In this document: positions 53,936 through 63,783 of the stretch, piece after piece
How positions within the stretch are numbered: the first letter of the stretch is position 1
Layout: every line of letters starts with the position of its first letter
Origin: Athripsodes cinereus
Lineage: Eukaryota > Arthropoda > Insecta > Trichoptera > Leptoceridae
DNA length: 64,000 nucleotides
NCBI GenBank assembly: GCA_947579605.1
Contig: OX388319.1
Location: 1,674,001-1,738,000 of the forward strand
Direction of reading: 5' to 3'
Translations under genes and position numbers: made by a program
The notes under the pieces: generated by a model
Seen by the model: the letters and a program-made list of their open reading frames with translations, nothing else
What the model was told of the DNA's origin: nothing
The model's database searches: none

Positions 53936-54356
53936 AGTTTTGGTAGATATATTTATATACACGAGATATAGTAGGTACATTTATTATTCATTGTAGGCAC
54001 CTACCTAGTATATATCATATTATAATATGACCCCTGTTTTTGACCCGGGACCTCTCCGATGACTCCTAATCCTGACCTCAGCTGATGACCTGGGCCATAA
54101 TACTATTCAGTTTCCTTTGTACGCTGATATACACAAACATACATACCTACATACATACAAACAACCAGTAAACAAGTTCTATCTGTTATTTATGTAGCAT
54201 CCAGTTCACAAAAGAAAAAAATACACAACACATTATATCTGAGCTAGTTGGGAAAAAATTCCATTGCAATACATATTTTTATTTATTTATTTTAATTCCA
54301 AGAATATCTAACTTAGCTACTACAAAAATCTATATAACTATTATACCATCAATTTT
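53936..54356. other. AT-rich spacer
   Basis: A GC-richer patch with GACCCGGGACCTCTCCGATG at 54042 is unexplained. Confidence 0.4.
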
Positions 54357-54568
54357 TACTACTATACCATCACGGTATATTCTTCACACCAGCTGCACGT
54401 AATAAGCATGCAAGCTGTCCTCTCAGTGCCAACAATAAAATATAAGTATATAGGGTGGGTAGAAAACTGCATCGCTGAATTTAAGACGTATTTTTATTTT
54501 CGAACACCTGCCTTTTACAGGACACTCTAAAACTCACGGAAAAGAGCAGGAGACCTATTCTTTATCGG
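54357..54568 (-). mobile_element. SINE-A with small deletion at the 3' hairpin
   Basis: CTACTATACCATCACGGTAT to GAGACCTATTCTTTATCGGA; the TACCCCACTTGTGG part is lost. Confidence 0.75.
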
Positions 54569-54580
54569 ATACTACTAATA

Positions 54581-54744
54581 GACTACAATACCATCGCGGC
54601 ATATCCCACAAGTGGGGTAACAAGCAGACCAGCTGCATGTCATAAACATGCAAGCTGTCCTCTTCTTGTACCTAAACAAAAACTCAAAACATTCAGGATG
54701 GGTGACAAATCTCATCGCTGAATTTAAGGTGTAAAAATGTCTTA
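54581..54744 (-). mobile_element. SINE-A, partial, directly beside another copy
   Basis: AATACCATCGCGGCATATCC to AGGTGTAAAAATGTCTT. Tandem arrangement with 54357-54568. Confidence 0.78.
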
Positions 54745-54928
54745 AGAAGATTTTCGAAATTAATTATTTTAAGCTCTTCTTCCTCGACACCTGAAATATC
54801 CGAGTGTGCAGAAATTCTTTCAACATCTTCAGCTCTTGAGTTTTGGTTAGGTGCTAAGGTTGTGATAATCAAAAGTAGATAAACTCTCAATATGTTACTA
54901 CACCGACGTCGTACGATACTATGTAGAC

Positions 54929-55167
54929 CAAGCATGTCAAACTTGCGGCCCGCGGGCCGCATGCGGCCCACAACGCATAACTTTGCGGCCCACTAGTAGT
55001 ACAAAATTTATAACGGTACAAAAAAAATACTCTTTATTAATTTTACCTTTTTTATACTTTTCAAAATAAACGTAGTTTATAGTATAAACATTTTTTTTTG
55101 TGGCCCACATTAACTTTTAATTTTTTATTTGGCCCGTAGGTATTAGGATTTGAGTTTGACATGCTTG
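54929..55167. mobile_element. hAT MITE, 239 bp, 8-bp duplication ATGTAGAC
   Basis: Ends CAAGCATGTCAAACT and AGTTTGACATGCTTG are inverted; flanked by ATGTAGAC at 54921-54928 and 55168-55175. The subterminal GCGGCCCGCGGGCCGCATGC segment with repeated GGCCC fits hAT elements. Confidence 0.9.
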
Positions 55168-55175
55168 ATGTAGAC

Positions 55176-55379
55176 GAATGAAATCAGACATGGCTTACCC
55201 GAAAATCATCAACAAACCTTATAAGCTCGCTATGAAAAGCTACAATTCACATTAACTCCGATATTATCTACATAGCGATCTGCACAATTTCTATAAATCT
55301 GGACTTTTCTGCAAGTTGGATGAACTGAATACACGATATGTACATAAATCATAATAAACGTTCATGTCCCCCTATTCGT
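55176..55379. other. Short spacer
   Basis: Nothing recognised. Confidence 0.4.
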
Positions 55380-55600
55380 GCTTCAATCGCGTGCCGGGTT
55401 AGTTGTAAGATATCGCAAAACAGCGATAAACTCGCCCTCTGGATTAACTTATGGATTACCCTGTGGATTAACTTATTTTCAATTTTCTTCTTTTTCTCTA
55501 AAACCTTTTCCATAATCATACCGTAATTCCGTGCTATTTCTGGAGTGGGTTTAGTGTCAAAATGTGTTCGTCTATATTGTATTTTATTATTATTATTATT
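55380..55600 (+). repeat. LINE 3' end, GCGATAAACTCGCCC family
   Basis: GGGTTAGTTGTAAGATATCG, CAGCGATAAACTCGCCCTCT, then an AT-rich run with (ATT)n at 55588. Confidence 0.6.
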
Positions 55601-55673
55601 TTTCTTTATAAGGGTGAAAAGAAATGTTTGAATTAATTTTATATATATATATTATGTTGGTTATGTGTATATA

Positions 55674-55969
55674 CGAGGCATGTTTTTTAAGTAAGTACCG
55701 TTTTGGAATTAAAAAAAGACGTGCAAAGATATCGCAACAATTTTATTTTTACATGAAAGCCTGTACCTTAATCTACTTTTCTACATAATTTCCGTGAATA
55801 TTGAAGCACTTGTCATAACGTGGCACCAGTTTTTGAATACCCTCCTCATAAAATTCTGCCGCCTGACTTGTTAACCACTGTATCACAACTTAAAACATAA
55901 AATTATTGCGATATCTTTGCACGTCTTTTTTTAATTCCAAAACGGTACTTACTTAAAAAACATGCCTCG
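55674..55969. mobile_element. mariner deletion derivative, 296 bp
   Basis: Inverted ends of about 70 bp start CGAGGCATGTTTTTTAAGTA and include AAAGACGTGCAAAGATATCG. TA flanks both sides (55672-55673 and 55970-55971). It retains only the C-terminal codons of the transposase. Confidence 0.9.
55773..55886 (-). pseudogene. C-terminal remnant of a mariner transposase
   Basis: 37 codons ending at TAG 55773-55775 include TSQAAEFYEEGIQKLVPRYD and KCFNIHGNYVEK, the well-known C-terminal end of mariner transposases. The catalytic DDD region is deleted. The remaining terminal repeats could still be moved by an active relative. Confidence 0.88.
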
Positions 55970-56214
55970 TACTAGAGCATTTTTTGTTGAATAAATTATA
56001 ATAGTGTGAGTGTTAAATCTATCTATGAGGGTTTGTTTGCGAGATGTCTGTATGAAATCGAATGAATGTATCTATACATAGATGTCGTGTGCATGGTTTG
56101 GATGTTTGATTATTATTTGTGTAAGTTTTGCTGATTTAACTGATAATATGTATCAAATATTGTTGTGCACCTCAATAATAAATAAATAAATAATTATTAT
56201 TATTACTGACAATA

Positions 56215-56640
56215 AGATGATTTTTACAAGGATCATTACAGCTGAAGGCCAATGCGATCCCAGAAGATAACATTAAACGGTATCCAAACGACAACACAAC
56301 TACAATATATCCTCGATTTTTCTTATAAATTCTGCATACGTCACGTTAAAGATATCAACCTCTCCAGCCAGACCATTAAACATTTGAATAGCTCTTCCCA
56401 CTAGGGAGTTGCCATTATGTTTGTTCGGCTTTGAAGCTGGTAAAAAAAATCGTAATGCCGAGAACGTCCATATGCATCGGGAACATATTATATATTGAAA
56501 CTTTCCAGTATTATTGGATTAAATATGATACCGTTGAGTAGTTTGAAAAAGTGACGAGCACAGAATACATCTATATCGGCGATGTTCCAAAGTATTATAA
56601 CCAAGGCAACCCATTCCGAATGAAGATGGAAAAAAGGTAG
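56215..56640 (-). pseudogene. LINE C-terminal remnant with 3' hairpin
   Basis: Minus strand: an RYRCILCSSLFQTTQRYHI-like piece, NSLVGRAIQMFNGLAGEVD, then a FNVTYAEFIRKIEDIL ending. The 3' hairpin GGGATCGCATTGGCCTTCAG, CTGTAATGATCC is at 56231-56266 with an (AAT)n tail. Jockey/CR1-like, frameshifted. Confidence 0.55.
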
Positions 56641-56699
56641 GGATAGTAATTGTTTGTAATCAATGTACAGTAAAGAATATAAATAAATAAATAAACAAT

Positions 56700-56815
56700 A
56701 TATTCAGGATGGGTGGAATAACTCATGACAGATGTTAATTAGCTGATACATACCTGCCTTTTTTCAGGAATCTGGATATCTTGCACAAAATATTATTCCG
56801 GGGAATTCGCGAGTA
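56700..56815 (-). mobile_element. SINE-A, degraded
   Basis: TATTCAGGATGGGTGGAATA and ACCTGCCTTTTTTCAGGA identify it. Tail missing. Confidence 0.55.
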
Positions 56816-57589
56816 GGAATATACTATTCAACTAGGTACCTACCTCAAAAGTACATAATATATTTATAAGAAAACATTAAAGGAGAATTTTGTGTTATAA
56901 ACAGTAGTTTTCACAATGTTTTGATGTTACTTGTTCACTATTATTAGTATTCTTCTTCTTATTATTTCATTTTACGGCAATGCACCCGCAATCGAGTGAA
57001 TTATGATTCTATTATTAGTATAGTCACACTTGTAAATATTGCGAATTAAAAAATAAATTAAAACCTTCCAACACAAAAATGTCTTCAAAGAAAAAATTAG
57101 TCTTATAAGTCATTAATCGAAGCCAAACTAATTAGTAGCACTGAAGATGGACTAATTCCGAAAGACATCTTTTTTCTTTCTTTTCCTCGAGGCAAGGCAC
57201 CCGATACCGAGTGAATTATGCCTTTTTGTTGACAAGAATACTCCGAAAGGTCTCTGCCGATTAAATGAATTTAGTGAAAGTACACATTGTTTGTGTTTAA
57301 ATTATTTTTTATAAGTTTTTTTTTAATTTATACAAACTAATTAGTTTGGCAATGACTTTGAAAGTCGAAACCAGATCACTTTAACACTAAAAATAGCAAA
57401 ACTTAAACCGTTTGTATTTTAAACATAAATTAATAAGGAGTTTTACAAAGTTAACGTCAATTCATCATTAGGTTAGGTACACTATTGTTCATTCTTGACA
57501 TTATATTAAATGATTTATATAAAAAAAAAAAACTTATTGTAGAATATTAAACAAATATTATGAAAAAATATTTTTAAATATTGTAAAGG
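56816..57589. other. AT-rich spacer with one hairpin motif
   Basis: CTGAAGATGGACTAATTCCGAAAG at 57141-57164 (split here as CTGAAGATG, GGA...TCC stem, GAAA) is another motif instance. GAGTGAATTATG occurs at 56995 and 57209. No gene. Confidence 0.4.
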
Positions 57590-57735
57590 TTTTTTATTAT
57601 TCATTTATTTCCTTCTTCACTGTACATTTGTTACAATATTACAAATCAAAACAGTATCATAAAAATATCAGTTATACACTTCAATATACACTTGGCGACT
57701 TAATCGCGTAACAAATTTTTAACACTTATAAAAAT
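57590..57735 (-). repeat. LINE 3' tail, degraded
   Basis: TTCACTGTACATTTGTTACA and CTTGGCGACTTAATCGCG recall 37110-37200. Confidence 0.5.
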
Positions 57736-58088
57736 AAATAGATTTCACCACACGCAAATATTGTATCTACATGCGATACAAAAAAGAATTCACATATAAT
57801 AGTTATAGAAAGAAAATTGTTTAGGTACACACACTAACTTGTCTACCCTACAAAGAATGTTGCACACGATTTTTCACTCACGAAATTTCGTTCTTATTTT
57901 GGAATATATTTTTAAAAGATTTTTGTGTTGTCATTGGATATTGTTATTATTTGAAAACCGAACGTTGACTGGTATTCTGGGGCAGACGGGGAATGTGAAG
58001 TGAGGGGGAGCATGCACAGAGACGGATTTGTATATTTTTCTTTAAAAAAAATAAATACCATTCAGTATTTAGGTTTATGCAAGACTGG
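57736..58088. other. AT-rich spacer
   Basis: Nothing recognised. Confidence 0.4.
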
Positions 58089-58335
58089 TAGAACCCTCTG
58101 ACTACCCCACTTGTGGTAAATTTCGTGATGGTATAAAAGGGTGGATAGAGTCCCAGACAGAGAGTAAGTTTACCATTCTTGCCTGTAAGTTTTCGACTGT
58201 CCTAAAAGCTTTCAGCGACCAGTATGGCGTCCACCCTGAATGAAGTATTTTTATGGACACCGAGACAATTTGCAGGCATGTTTATCATATTATACAGTCT
58301 GCTAGTTATACCTTTTGCGGGATATGGGAGACTTA
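58089..58335 (+). mobile_element. Two adjacent SINE-A pieces
   Basis: A 3' end (CTGACTACCCCACTTGTGGT to GATGGTATAAAAG, 58097-58139) is followed by a diverged near-full copy beginning near 58143 and ending GCGGGATATGGGAG. Confidence 0.65.
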
Positions 58336-59302
58336 TGTGTATGGATATGTACCAATTGCATGAAATGTGTAAGGAGTGAAAGTGGTATGAGAAGACAGCT
58401 GGAATCGGTGTTCCGTCCTCTCTGTACCTCTTAAGGGATGCATAATGAGGGAATATAGAGATAATCCTTACAAAACAAGTTGTATTTCTCAATCAAATAA
58501 TGACAACTCAGCAGGGTTCGACAACTGAGAATTTATGTACCGAATAAAATTAATTATTATTACCGCGACAAACATCAGAGTTATCAGATGTTGAACCCGT
58601 TGTAATCAAATCGCTTTAATTGCACGAGTCATAATTATAATACTTACAATTATTTATAATAAAACAACTACATCACGGAATACAGATATGTGATAATAAT
58701 TATAATCATTTTATGTTGTATCAGCGGTCTATAAAATGTTTGACATCATTATCAATTGATGTGTTTTCTCTGATTTACGGTTGACGATACATGAAGATGA
58801 ATGCATTAATTGAAAATGTACTTCTATTGCTAAAGTTTCTATCATTTTATATAAAGAATTTTGAGGATCATACACGCATACGATTCTTTTAAATCAGTTT
58901 TTTTTTTGTCTCTTACTTGATGGATTATTATGAAAAAATAATCAATAAATCTAACATGCCTGAAAAGATTTTGCATAGTCGCATTATAAATAAACCAAAA
59001 GGTTTTTTTTTTTTTTTTATTATTTTCCATAAATATAACAATAAAACAACTAACTACTACAAAAAAATAATTTTCTACTAACTAAACATCATATCTTAAA
59101 CACATTCTTTTGACAATAGAAAAATGGAATTTACTGATTACAAGAACTGACTAGAATAATTTAAAACATTTACCTTGCCATTTTTAAAATTTTGCTTTTA
59201 TTGTTGGAAGTTCATTTCAATTTGAAATTGAAAAAAACACAATTTAGTTAACTTCATATTAATTACACTTACTCATAGAAAAAAACAATTTTAATATTTA
59301 TA
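58336..59302. other. AT-rich spacer
   Basis: Poly-T runs near 58900 and 59005; no gene. Confidence 0.45.
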
Positions 59303-59874
59303 CACTGAGAAAAATACTCACAACCAATCATTTGTACTATCTCTGATAGTACGTACCAGGGATGTTGCGGATGTCGATTTTTACACATCCGCGGATGTGA
59401 ATGCGGATGCGGATTTTTGAAGGCTCACATCCGCGGATGTGGATGCGAATGCGGATGCGGATGTTTAAGATGTTATGGAAAAAAGTAGGAACTATCTTAG
59501 TTGGTAGGCCCCACTGTCAAATATGTGACGAAATTTTTGCTACAATAATATTATGGATTTTTTGGCGAAATTTTTTTTTTCTTCTTTGATTTGCAAAAAT
59601 AAAATAAAACCGGCAAAAATAAAAACGCGTCGGATCTCGTCACCATTATTTTCGTTCCAATTGGTTAATGTCAAGTGCAAACGGCACGCGCCTTTCGCCG
59701 GCCCCGCCACATTTCTTTCTTGTCGCAAATTGTCTTACATCCGCATCGATTATTGCGGATGCGGATGCAGATGTCCAAATACATGCAGAAGCTCCGCATT
59801 TGCGGATGCGGATGCGAATATTCGCAACATCCCTGGTACGTACCAACGATTCGTTGTGAGTATTTTTCTCAGTG
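59303..59874. mobile_element. Palindromic mariner-type MITE (second copy), split by a hAT MITE
   Basis: Ends CACTGAGAAAAATACTCACA and TGTGAGTATTTTTCTCAGTG, flanked by TA (59301-59302 and 59875-59876). Without the inserted 479-bp element and its 8-bp duplication it is about 85 bp long. Same ends as 1933-2208. Confidence 0.88.
59357..59835. mobile_element. hAT MITE, 479 bp, 8-bp duplication GTACGTAC
   Basis: Ends CAGGGATGTTGCGGATG and CGCAACATCCCTG inverted; flanks GTACGTAC at 59349-59356 and 59836-59843. Clusters of GCGGAT hexamers on both sides (59367-59462 and 59738-59815) probably bind the transposase. The overlapping short frames are not coding. Confidence 0.92.
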
Positions 59875-60435
59875 TAACTTTGTTAATCGTATTTTAAAAT
59901 ACGGATAATGTCTTTATACAACTACTTATCAATCATTTGTTCTTTCACACAGCTTTTGCTAGTTTCTCCACATCCATGCAGTAACGGACACATGTACGCC
60001 GATTTATTTTAGCAAGCTCACCGATTTCTTAATCCACCTACTCAAATAAAGTACCTACAAAGTTCTGGCTGTAAAGAAATTAACACTATTGACAAGGCTT
60101 CACTAACAATTTGTCAACATTGTATCAAATAATTTTATAATAGCAAACAGCTTAGAACTTCAGTGAAAGCTTCCAGCGATATCAGCTGGACATTTATTTA
60201 TCTATTCTCAGCTATAAAATCGATAACTTTATTGATCGTGTTGTGTCGAACATAATATTATTACTTTTCTATGCGCGCTAATGCGGCTTGTCTTAATGAA
60301 TTTGTAACATAGAATATTAATAATTAAATACTTCAATATTTAGTATTTTATTTCTACTTGATTCTTGAGATTATGTTGTACCTATCTGCATAATAGTAAT
60401 TTTCAAACAAGTCGGAAGTAATGTAATTAATAAAC
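59875..60435. other. AT-rich spacer
   Basis: 59965-60060 faintly resembles an antisense RTE-B coding piece (CGCCGATTTATTTTAGCAAG). Too decayed to call. Confidence 0.35.
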
Positions 60436-60640
60436 TACTACTAGATACTATGCCAATACGACATATTCCACAAGTGGGGTAGCCTGAAGATCAACTGCGC
60501 TTAATAAACATACAAGCTGTCCTCTCCGTGCATTTTTTTTTTATTATTATTCAGGATGGGTGGCAAACCTCATCGTCGATTTAAGATGTAAATTGTCTTA
60601 ATTTTTCTGAGCACTTGCCGCTTGGACTCTCGAAAGCTCA
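60436..60640 (-). mobile_element. SINE-A
   Basis: CTACTACTAGATACTATGCC start, GGTGGCAAACCTCATCGTCG body; a poly-T/ATT run replaces part of the middle. Confidence 0.75.
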
Positions 60641-60807
60641 CTTTGAATGCCTGACAGTTCTGGATATATGAAAGAAATATTTACAAAAAAATCTCTCTCT
60701 TTCTCCCTCTCATAAAAAAACGTATTAACTTGAATACATTAATAAACCTCTCACGCCAAAAAAGCATTTTAAACATTTTTAAGATGAGTGACAAAAGTAT
60801 TATTTCT

Positions 60808-60911
60808 TGATTTTTTTAAAGATGTAACTACCTGGGTTTTTGTTATAAACCCAAATACAACCTTAAACACCTTTCACAGTACCTAAGCTAAAAACTTGTG
60901 TTGTGAAAGAT
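60808..60911 (-). mobile_element. SINE-B, 5'-truncated
   Basis: ACTACCTGGGTTTTTGTTAT through TTGTGTTGTGAAAGA; the tRNA-like head is missing. Confidence 0.78.
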
Positions 60912-61275
60912 TTTTTAAATGTACACATGAAAAAATTGTAAAATTACATAATTTAAGTTAGTTGTTTATTTAAATCCGGCCCTGCATGTCTGGATCACGG
61001 GTCAGGGCCGTCGGCCGCGACATTTGACCCACGACCTCAGACAACAATATTCTTCCAAATCAGACATTCCGATATTATATCCGTCTCGGTCTGTCGCATG
61101 AGCAAATGTACGAGTGTGAAAGGAATAATATAGGTTGGTGTAACTCGATCGACTGTTTGATTGCTGGATATAAAAAGGCCAAAATGAAATGAAATGTTAT
61201 GGGATTAGGAGACGAATGGAATATGTCACATTTTCGAAATATATTTTTGATATTTTATCTGTAATATTTTATCTG
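60912..61275. other. Spacer with a GC-rich patch
   Basis: 60975-61045 (CGGCCCTGCATGTCTGGATC, GGGTCAGGGCCGTCGGCCGC) contrasts with its surroundings. Unidentified. Confidence 0.35.
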
Positions 61276-61497
61276 TCGTATATCTATACACCCATGCCGT
61301 GTCCCAGGTAGAGTAGGCAGAGAGAACGGAACGCCATATTGACTATTCTTATATGCTTCTTTCGCTTCCTCTACATTCATCCAGTTTCATAATTATTATG
61401 TACGAAGATTTCTCTTACTTAAAACGGGCTGTCCTTAAAAATTTGATCCACGTGGCGAACCACGTAGTTCTCGGATGCCCGCGTTTCCTCGCACCTC
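61276..61497 (-). pseudogene. RTE-B fragment
   Basis: CCATGCCGTGTCCCAGGTAG and the complement of a MNVEEAKEA-like region; CACGTAGTTCTCGGATGCCC corresponds to the GRPR-region DNA. Confidence 0.6.
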
Positions 61498-61572
61498 TTC
61501 TCCGTGCCGATAAAACAAATAGATATTCAGGATGGATGGCAAAGCTCGTCGCTGAATTTCAGACGTAAATGG
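61498..61572 (-). mobile_element. SINE-A fragment
   Basis: CTTCTCCGTGCCGATAAAAC and TATTCAGGATGGATGGCAAA. It lies between an RTE-B piece and a SINE-C piece. Confidence 0.65.
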
Positions 61573-61576
61573 AGTA

Positions 61577-61815
61577 ACACTCTTGAAGTCACGAGATTCT
61601 GGGTTCAAGTTCCGGCCAGGGTAATATGAAAAATGGGTTTTTTCATATTGTCCTAAGTTTGGGTATTTGTACATGTGTTTGAGTTTATTACATTATATAA
61701 TTATGATGATTATGTATCTTCACATTTTTAACTCAAGTAAATGATTCACATCTAATTTGGGACTAGCTTTATCTGTGTCAATTTTCCAAATGTATATTAT
61801 GTATGTCAACTTTTT
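61577..61815 (+). mobile_element. SINE-C, head truncated
   Basis: Starts within the tRNA-like head (TAACACTCTTGAAGTCACG), B box GGGTTCAAGTTCC; body through TTTGGGACTAGCTTTATCTG. Confidence 0.78.
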
Positions 61816-61943
61816 TTTTGTATTCCCCCAGAAGAGACCTTAGTTTAGTGGGGCCATATTCCATAATGTTGATCTTTCTGATTTTTTGGACATCGGTATA
61901 AACTGTTTTTTGGAATAAATAAATAAAAAATCAACTGTAGGAG

Positions 61944-61944
<1 letters not shown>
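61816..61944 (+). repeat. Probable LINE 3' tail
   Basis: A short GC-richer block followed by GGAATAAATAAATAAAAAAT at 61912. Family unknown. Confidence 0.4.
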
Positions 61945-61980
<36 letters not shown>

Positions 61981-62045
61981 TCTTTAAATTTCCTTTGCAC
62001 ATCATTACAGCTTTAGGCCAATGCGATGTGCAAAGAGGTTTTTTT
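61945..62045 (-). repeat. LINE 3' hairpin with (ATA)n tail
   Basis: (TTA)n at 61947-61977 followed by CTCTTTAAATTTCCTTTGCA, CATCATTACAGCTTTAGGCC and AATGCGATGTGCAAAGAG. Same as 32395-32475. Confidence 0.65.
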
Positions 62046-62460
62046 TTTTTTTATAATTTATTATATTTTATTATTTGCTTTAATTCGCTGATACAATTTT
62101 ACTTATACATTTATAATATTTAAAAAAATATATATTTTGACATAGTGCACTATTGATTCACAAGCCTTCGCAATCCAAGTGGACTTTTGTGTATTATTGT
62201 TTTCGCATAAATATGCGATAAAACAATAAATGATTGGTATTTATACACAAACATAGATACCTACATTTGTCAGCATAATTATAAGCATTGATTCACAACT
62301 ATATCTATACATAGACAATCAGGGTATTAGGTTTGTGCACAACGAGAATTTTATTGCAAACCAGAACACAGGAGCTAGTATGACATTTTGTTCATTCACT
62401 CGGTCGACCGGTCGGTATTGCGATGCTACCGTCCAGAGGATTAGACCTAAATGCCTCTAA
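62046..62460. other. AT-rich spacer
   Basis: Nothing recognised. Ends in the TAA that appears to be a target duplication. Confidence 0.4.
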
Positions 62461-63000
62461 TGTGGTGTTCTCACTTTGGCGAATATCACCAGAGCACCAA
62501 AATATCGCCAACCATTTGAACCGTGTGAACAAAATGACAGCTAGTCTGAAACGATAAAAACCAGTAGAAACGATATCGTCTCGAGTCGACCACCTTCCAA
62601 CTTTCTCGCCCGATTGAACGATTTGCGCATGCGCAGATGTGCGCGGCGTTCGTATCTATGGTAAAAACTTTATAACCTATAAATTTTATAGTGTTTCCCG
62701 CTTCATGACAGCTGTTATCTTTGTTGGTGGTTTGTGGCGTTTGTTTCCTTAATTAAAAGGCGCCTTATAACCTCTACTATAACATTTTCGACTAAAAATA
62801 AACACTTCGCGATCTCCATCTCGACGTCCGCCATTTTGAAAACAGTGTCAAAATCAAAGCGCATCTGACAGATCGTTTCTATATCGGTGGACTGTGTGAA
62901 CAGGTGTGACGATCAATGGATGTCCGGCGAATTTTGTTTTTTCGCCTGGCGACATATTTAGAAATTCGCCTGGCGATATTCGCCAAATGTGAACACCCCG
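62461..63000. mobile_element. PIF/Harbinger-like TIR element, 540 bp
   Basis: Ends carry GGTGTTCTCACTTTGGCGAA and TTCGCCAAATGTGAACACC in inverted orientation with GATATTCGCC/GGCGAATATC continuing. TAA lies on both sides (62458-62460 and 63001-63003), the 3-bp duplication typical of PIF/Harbinger. Interior is GC-richer and includes one short frame. Confidence 0.65.
62715..62834 (-). CDS. 39-codon frame within the PIF-like element
   Basis: ATG at 62834 in CAAAATGGCGG context, stop at 62715-62717. Product MADVEMEIAKCLFLVENVIV and 19 more residues, including an RRLLIKET stretch. It could be the start of a transposase or MADF-like protein left after internal deletion. No domain is long enough to prove it. 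Confidence 0.35.
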   Translation of the reverse strand: MADVEMEIAKCLFLVENVIVEVIRRLLIKETNATNHQQR

Positions 63001-63487
63001 TAAGGCCGTCTCTCGCCTGGGCAAATCCGGCAGTAACGCGGTGTTCACACGATTCCCTATCGCTTCAAATAATGGAGGTAAATATCTAACTAGAATGATC
63101 ACTCAAGAAAACCTCTATACCACTAATAACAACCTTATTCTTAGTGATAAATTACCACAATCGAGAAATATTCTAAGAAAATATATCAGAATAAGATATT
63201 TCCTTCTTTGCTCAAAATATGTTTCCTTATGACCACTTCAATTATGACACACCTCTATATAATTTTGGAAGTTTTTAACAATATTTAAGGAAAGTTAGCG
63301 AAATAAACTATTAATTTGGGAATATTCGATATTTAACAATTTTACTGCATTTTTCTTACTCAGTTCGGTCGTTCAAATAAAATTTATACATGCAACAATA
63401 TTATTTGATTTTTATAAAACGAGTTATTTCCTTCAATATTATTTAGCATTTTTTTTTTCATAAACCACAATCATCTCTGTTGGTCCC
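63001..63487. other. AT-rich spacer
   Basis: GCGGTGTTCACACGATTCCC at 63038 recalls the neighbouring PIF-like ends and may be another decayed end. No gene. Confidence 0.4.
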
Positions 63488-63783
63488 TCAATCCTGAGGA
63501 TCGTGACCATCATGCCTCGTTCTGTAAACCATCTGTCTCCATGTTGAGCGATCCTCCGCTATGTGTAAGTCCCTGTGAAGTGAGCTCTGTGTGGCCTCCT
63601 TAATTTGGTCGCTCCATATTATTGGCACTCTGCCCCTTCCCCTCCTCCCTTCTACAACCCCAGTCATAATTACTTTTTCCAGGTTGTCATGCTCTCTTCT
63701 TGCAATGTGCCCGAAATATCGCCAAGCGCGCTGACTACAAATCGTTGAGAGTCGCACCGAAATGTTTAGCTCCCTGAGAAATG
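63488..63783 (-). pseudogene. RTE-C: C-terminal LINE fragment
   Basis: An 89-codon open frame reads RAWRYFGHIARREHDNLEKV, GVVEGRRGRGRVPIIWSDQI and HIAEDRSTWRQMVYRTRHDG before a stop near 63488, a classic RTE-like C-terminal end. No RT domain. A degraded relative is at 22635-22815. Confidence 0.8.

Noticed and set aside
6550..57164. Hammerhead self-cleaving ribozymes
   Set aside because: CUGANGA and GAAA are present, but an extra U precedes stem II and I could not pair stems I and III or place a cleavage triplet at any locus.
59540..59908. Several overlapping ORFs of 60-114 codons
   Set aside because: They are translations of the hAT MITE with its GCGGAT hexamers in different frames.
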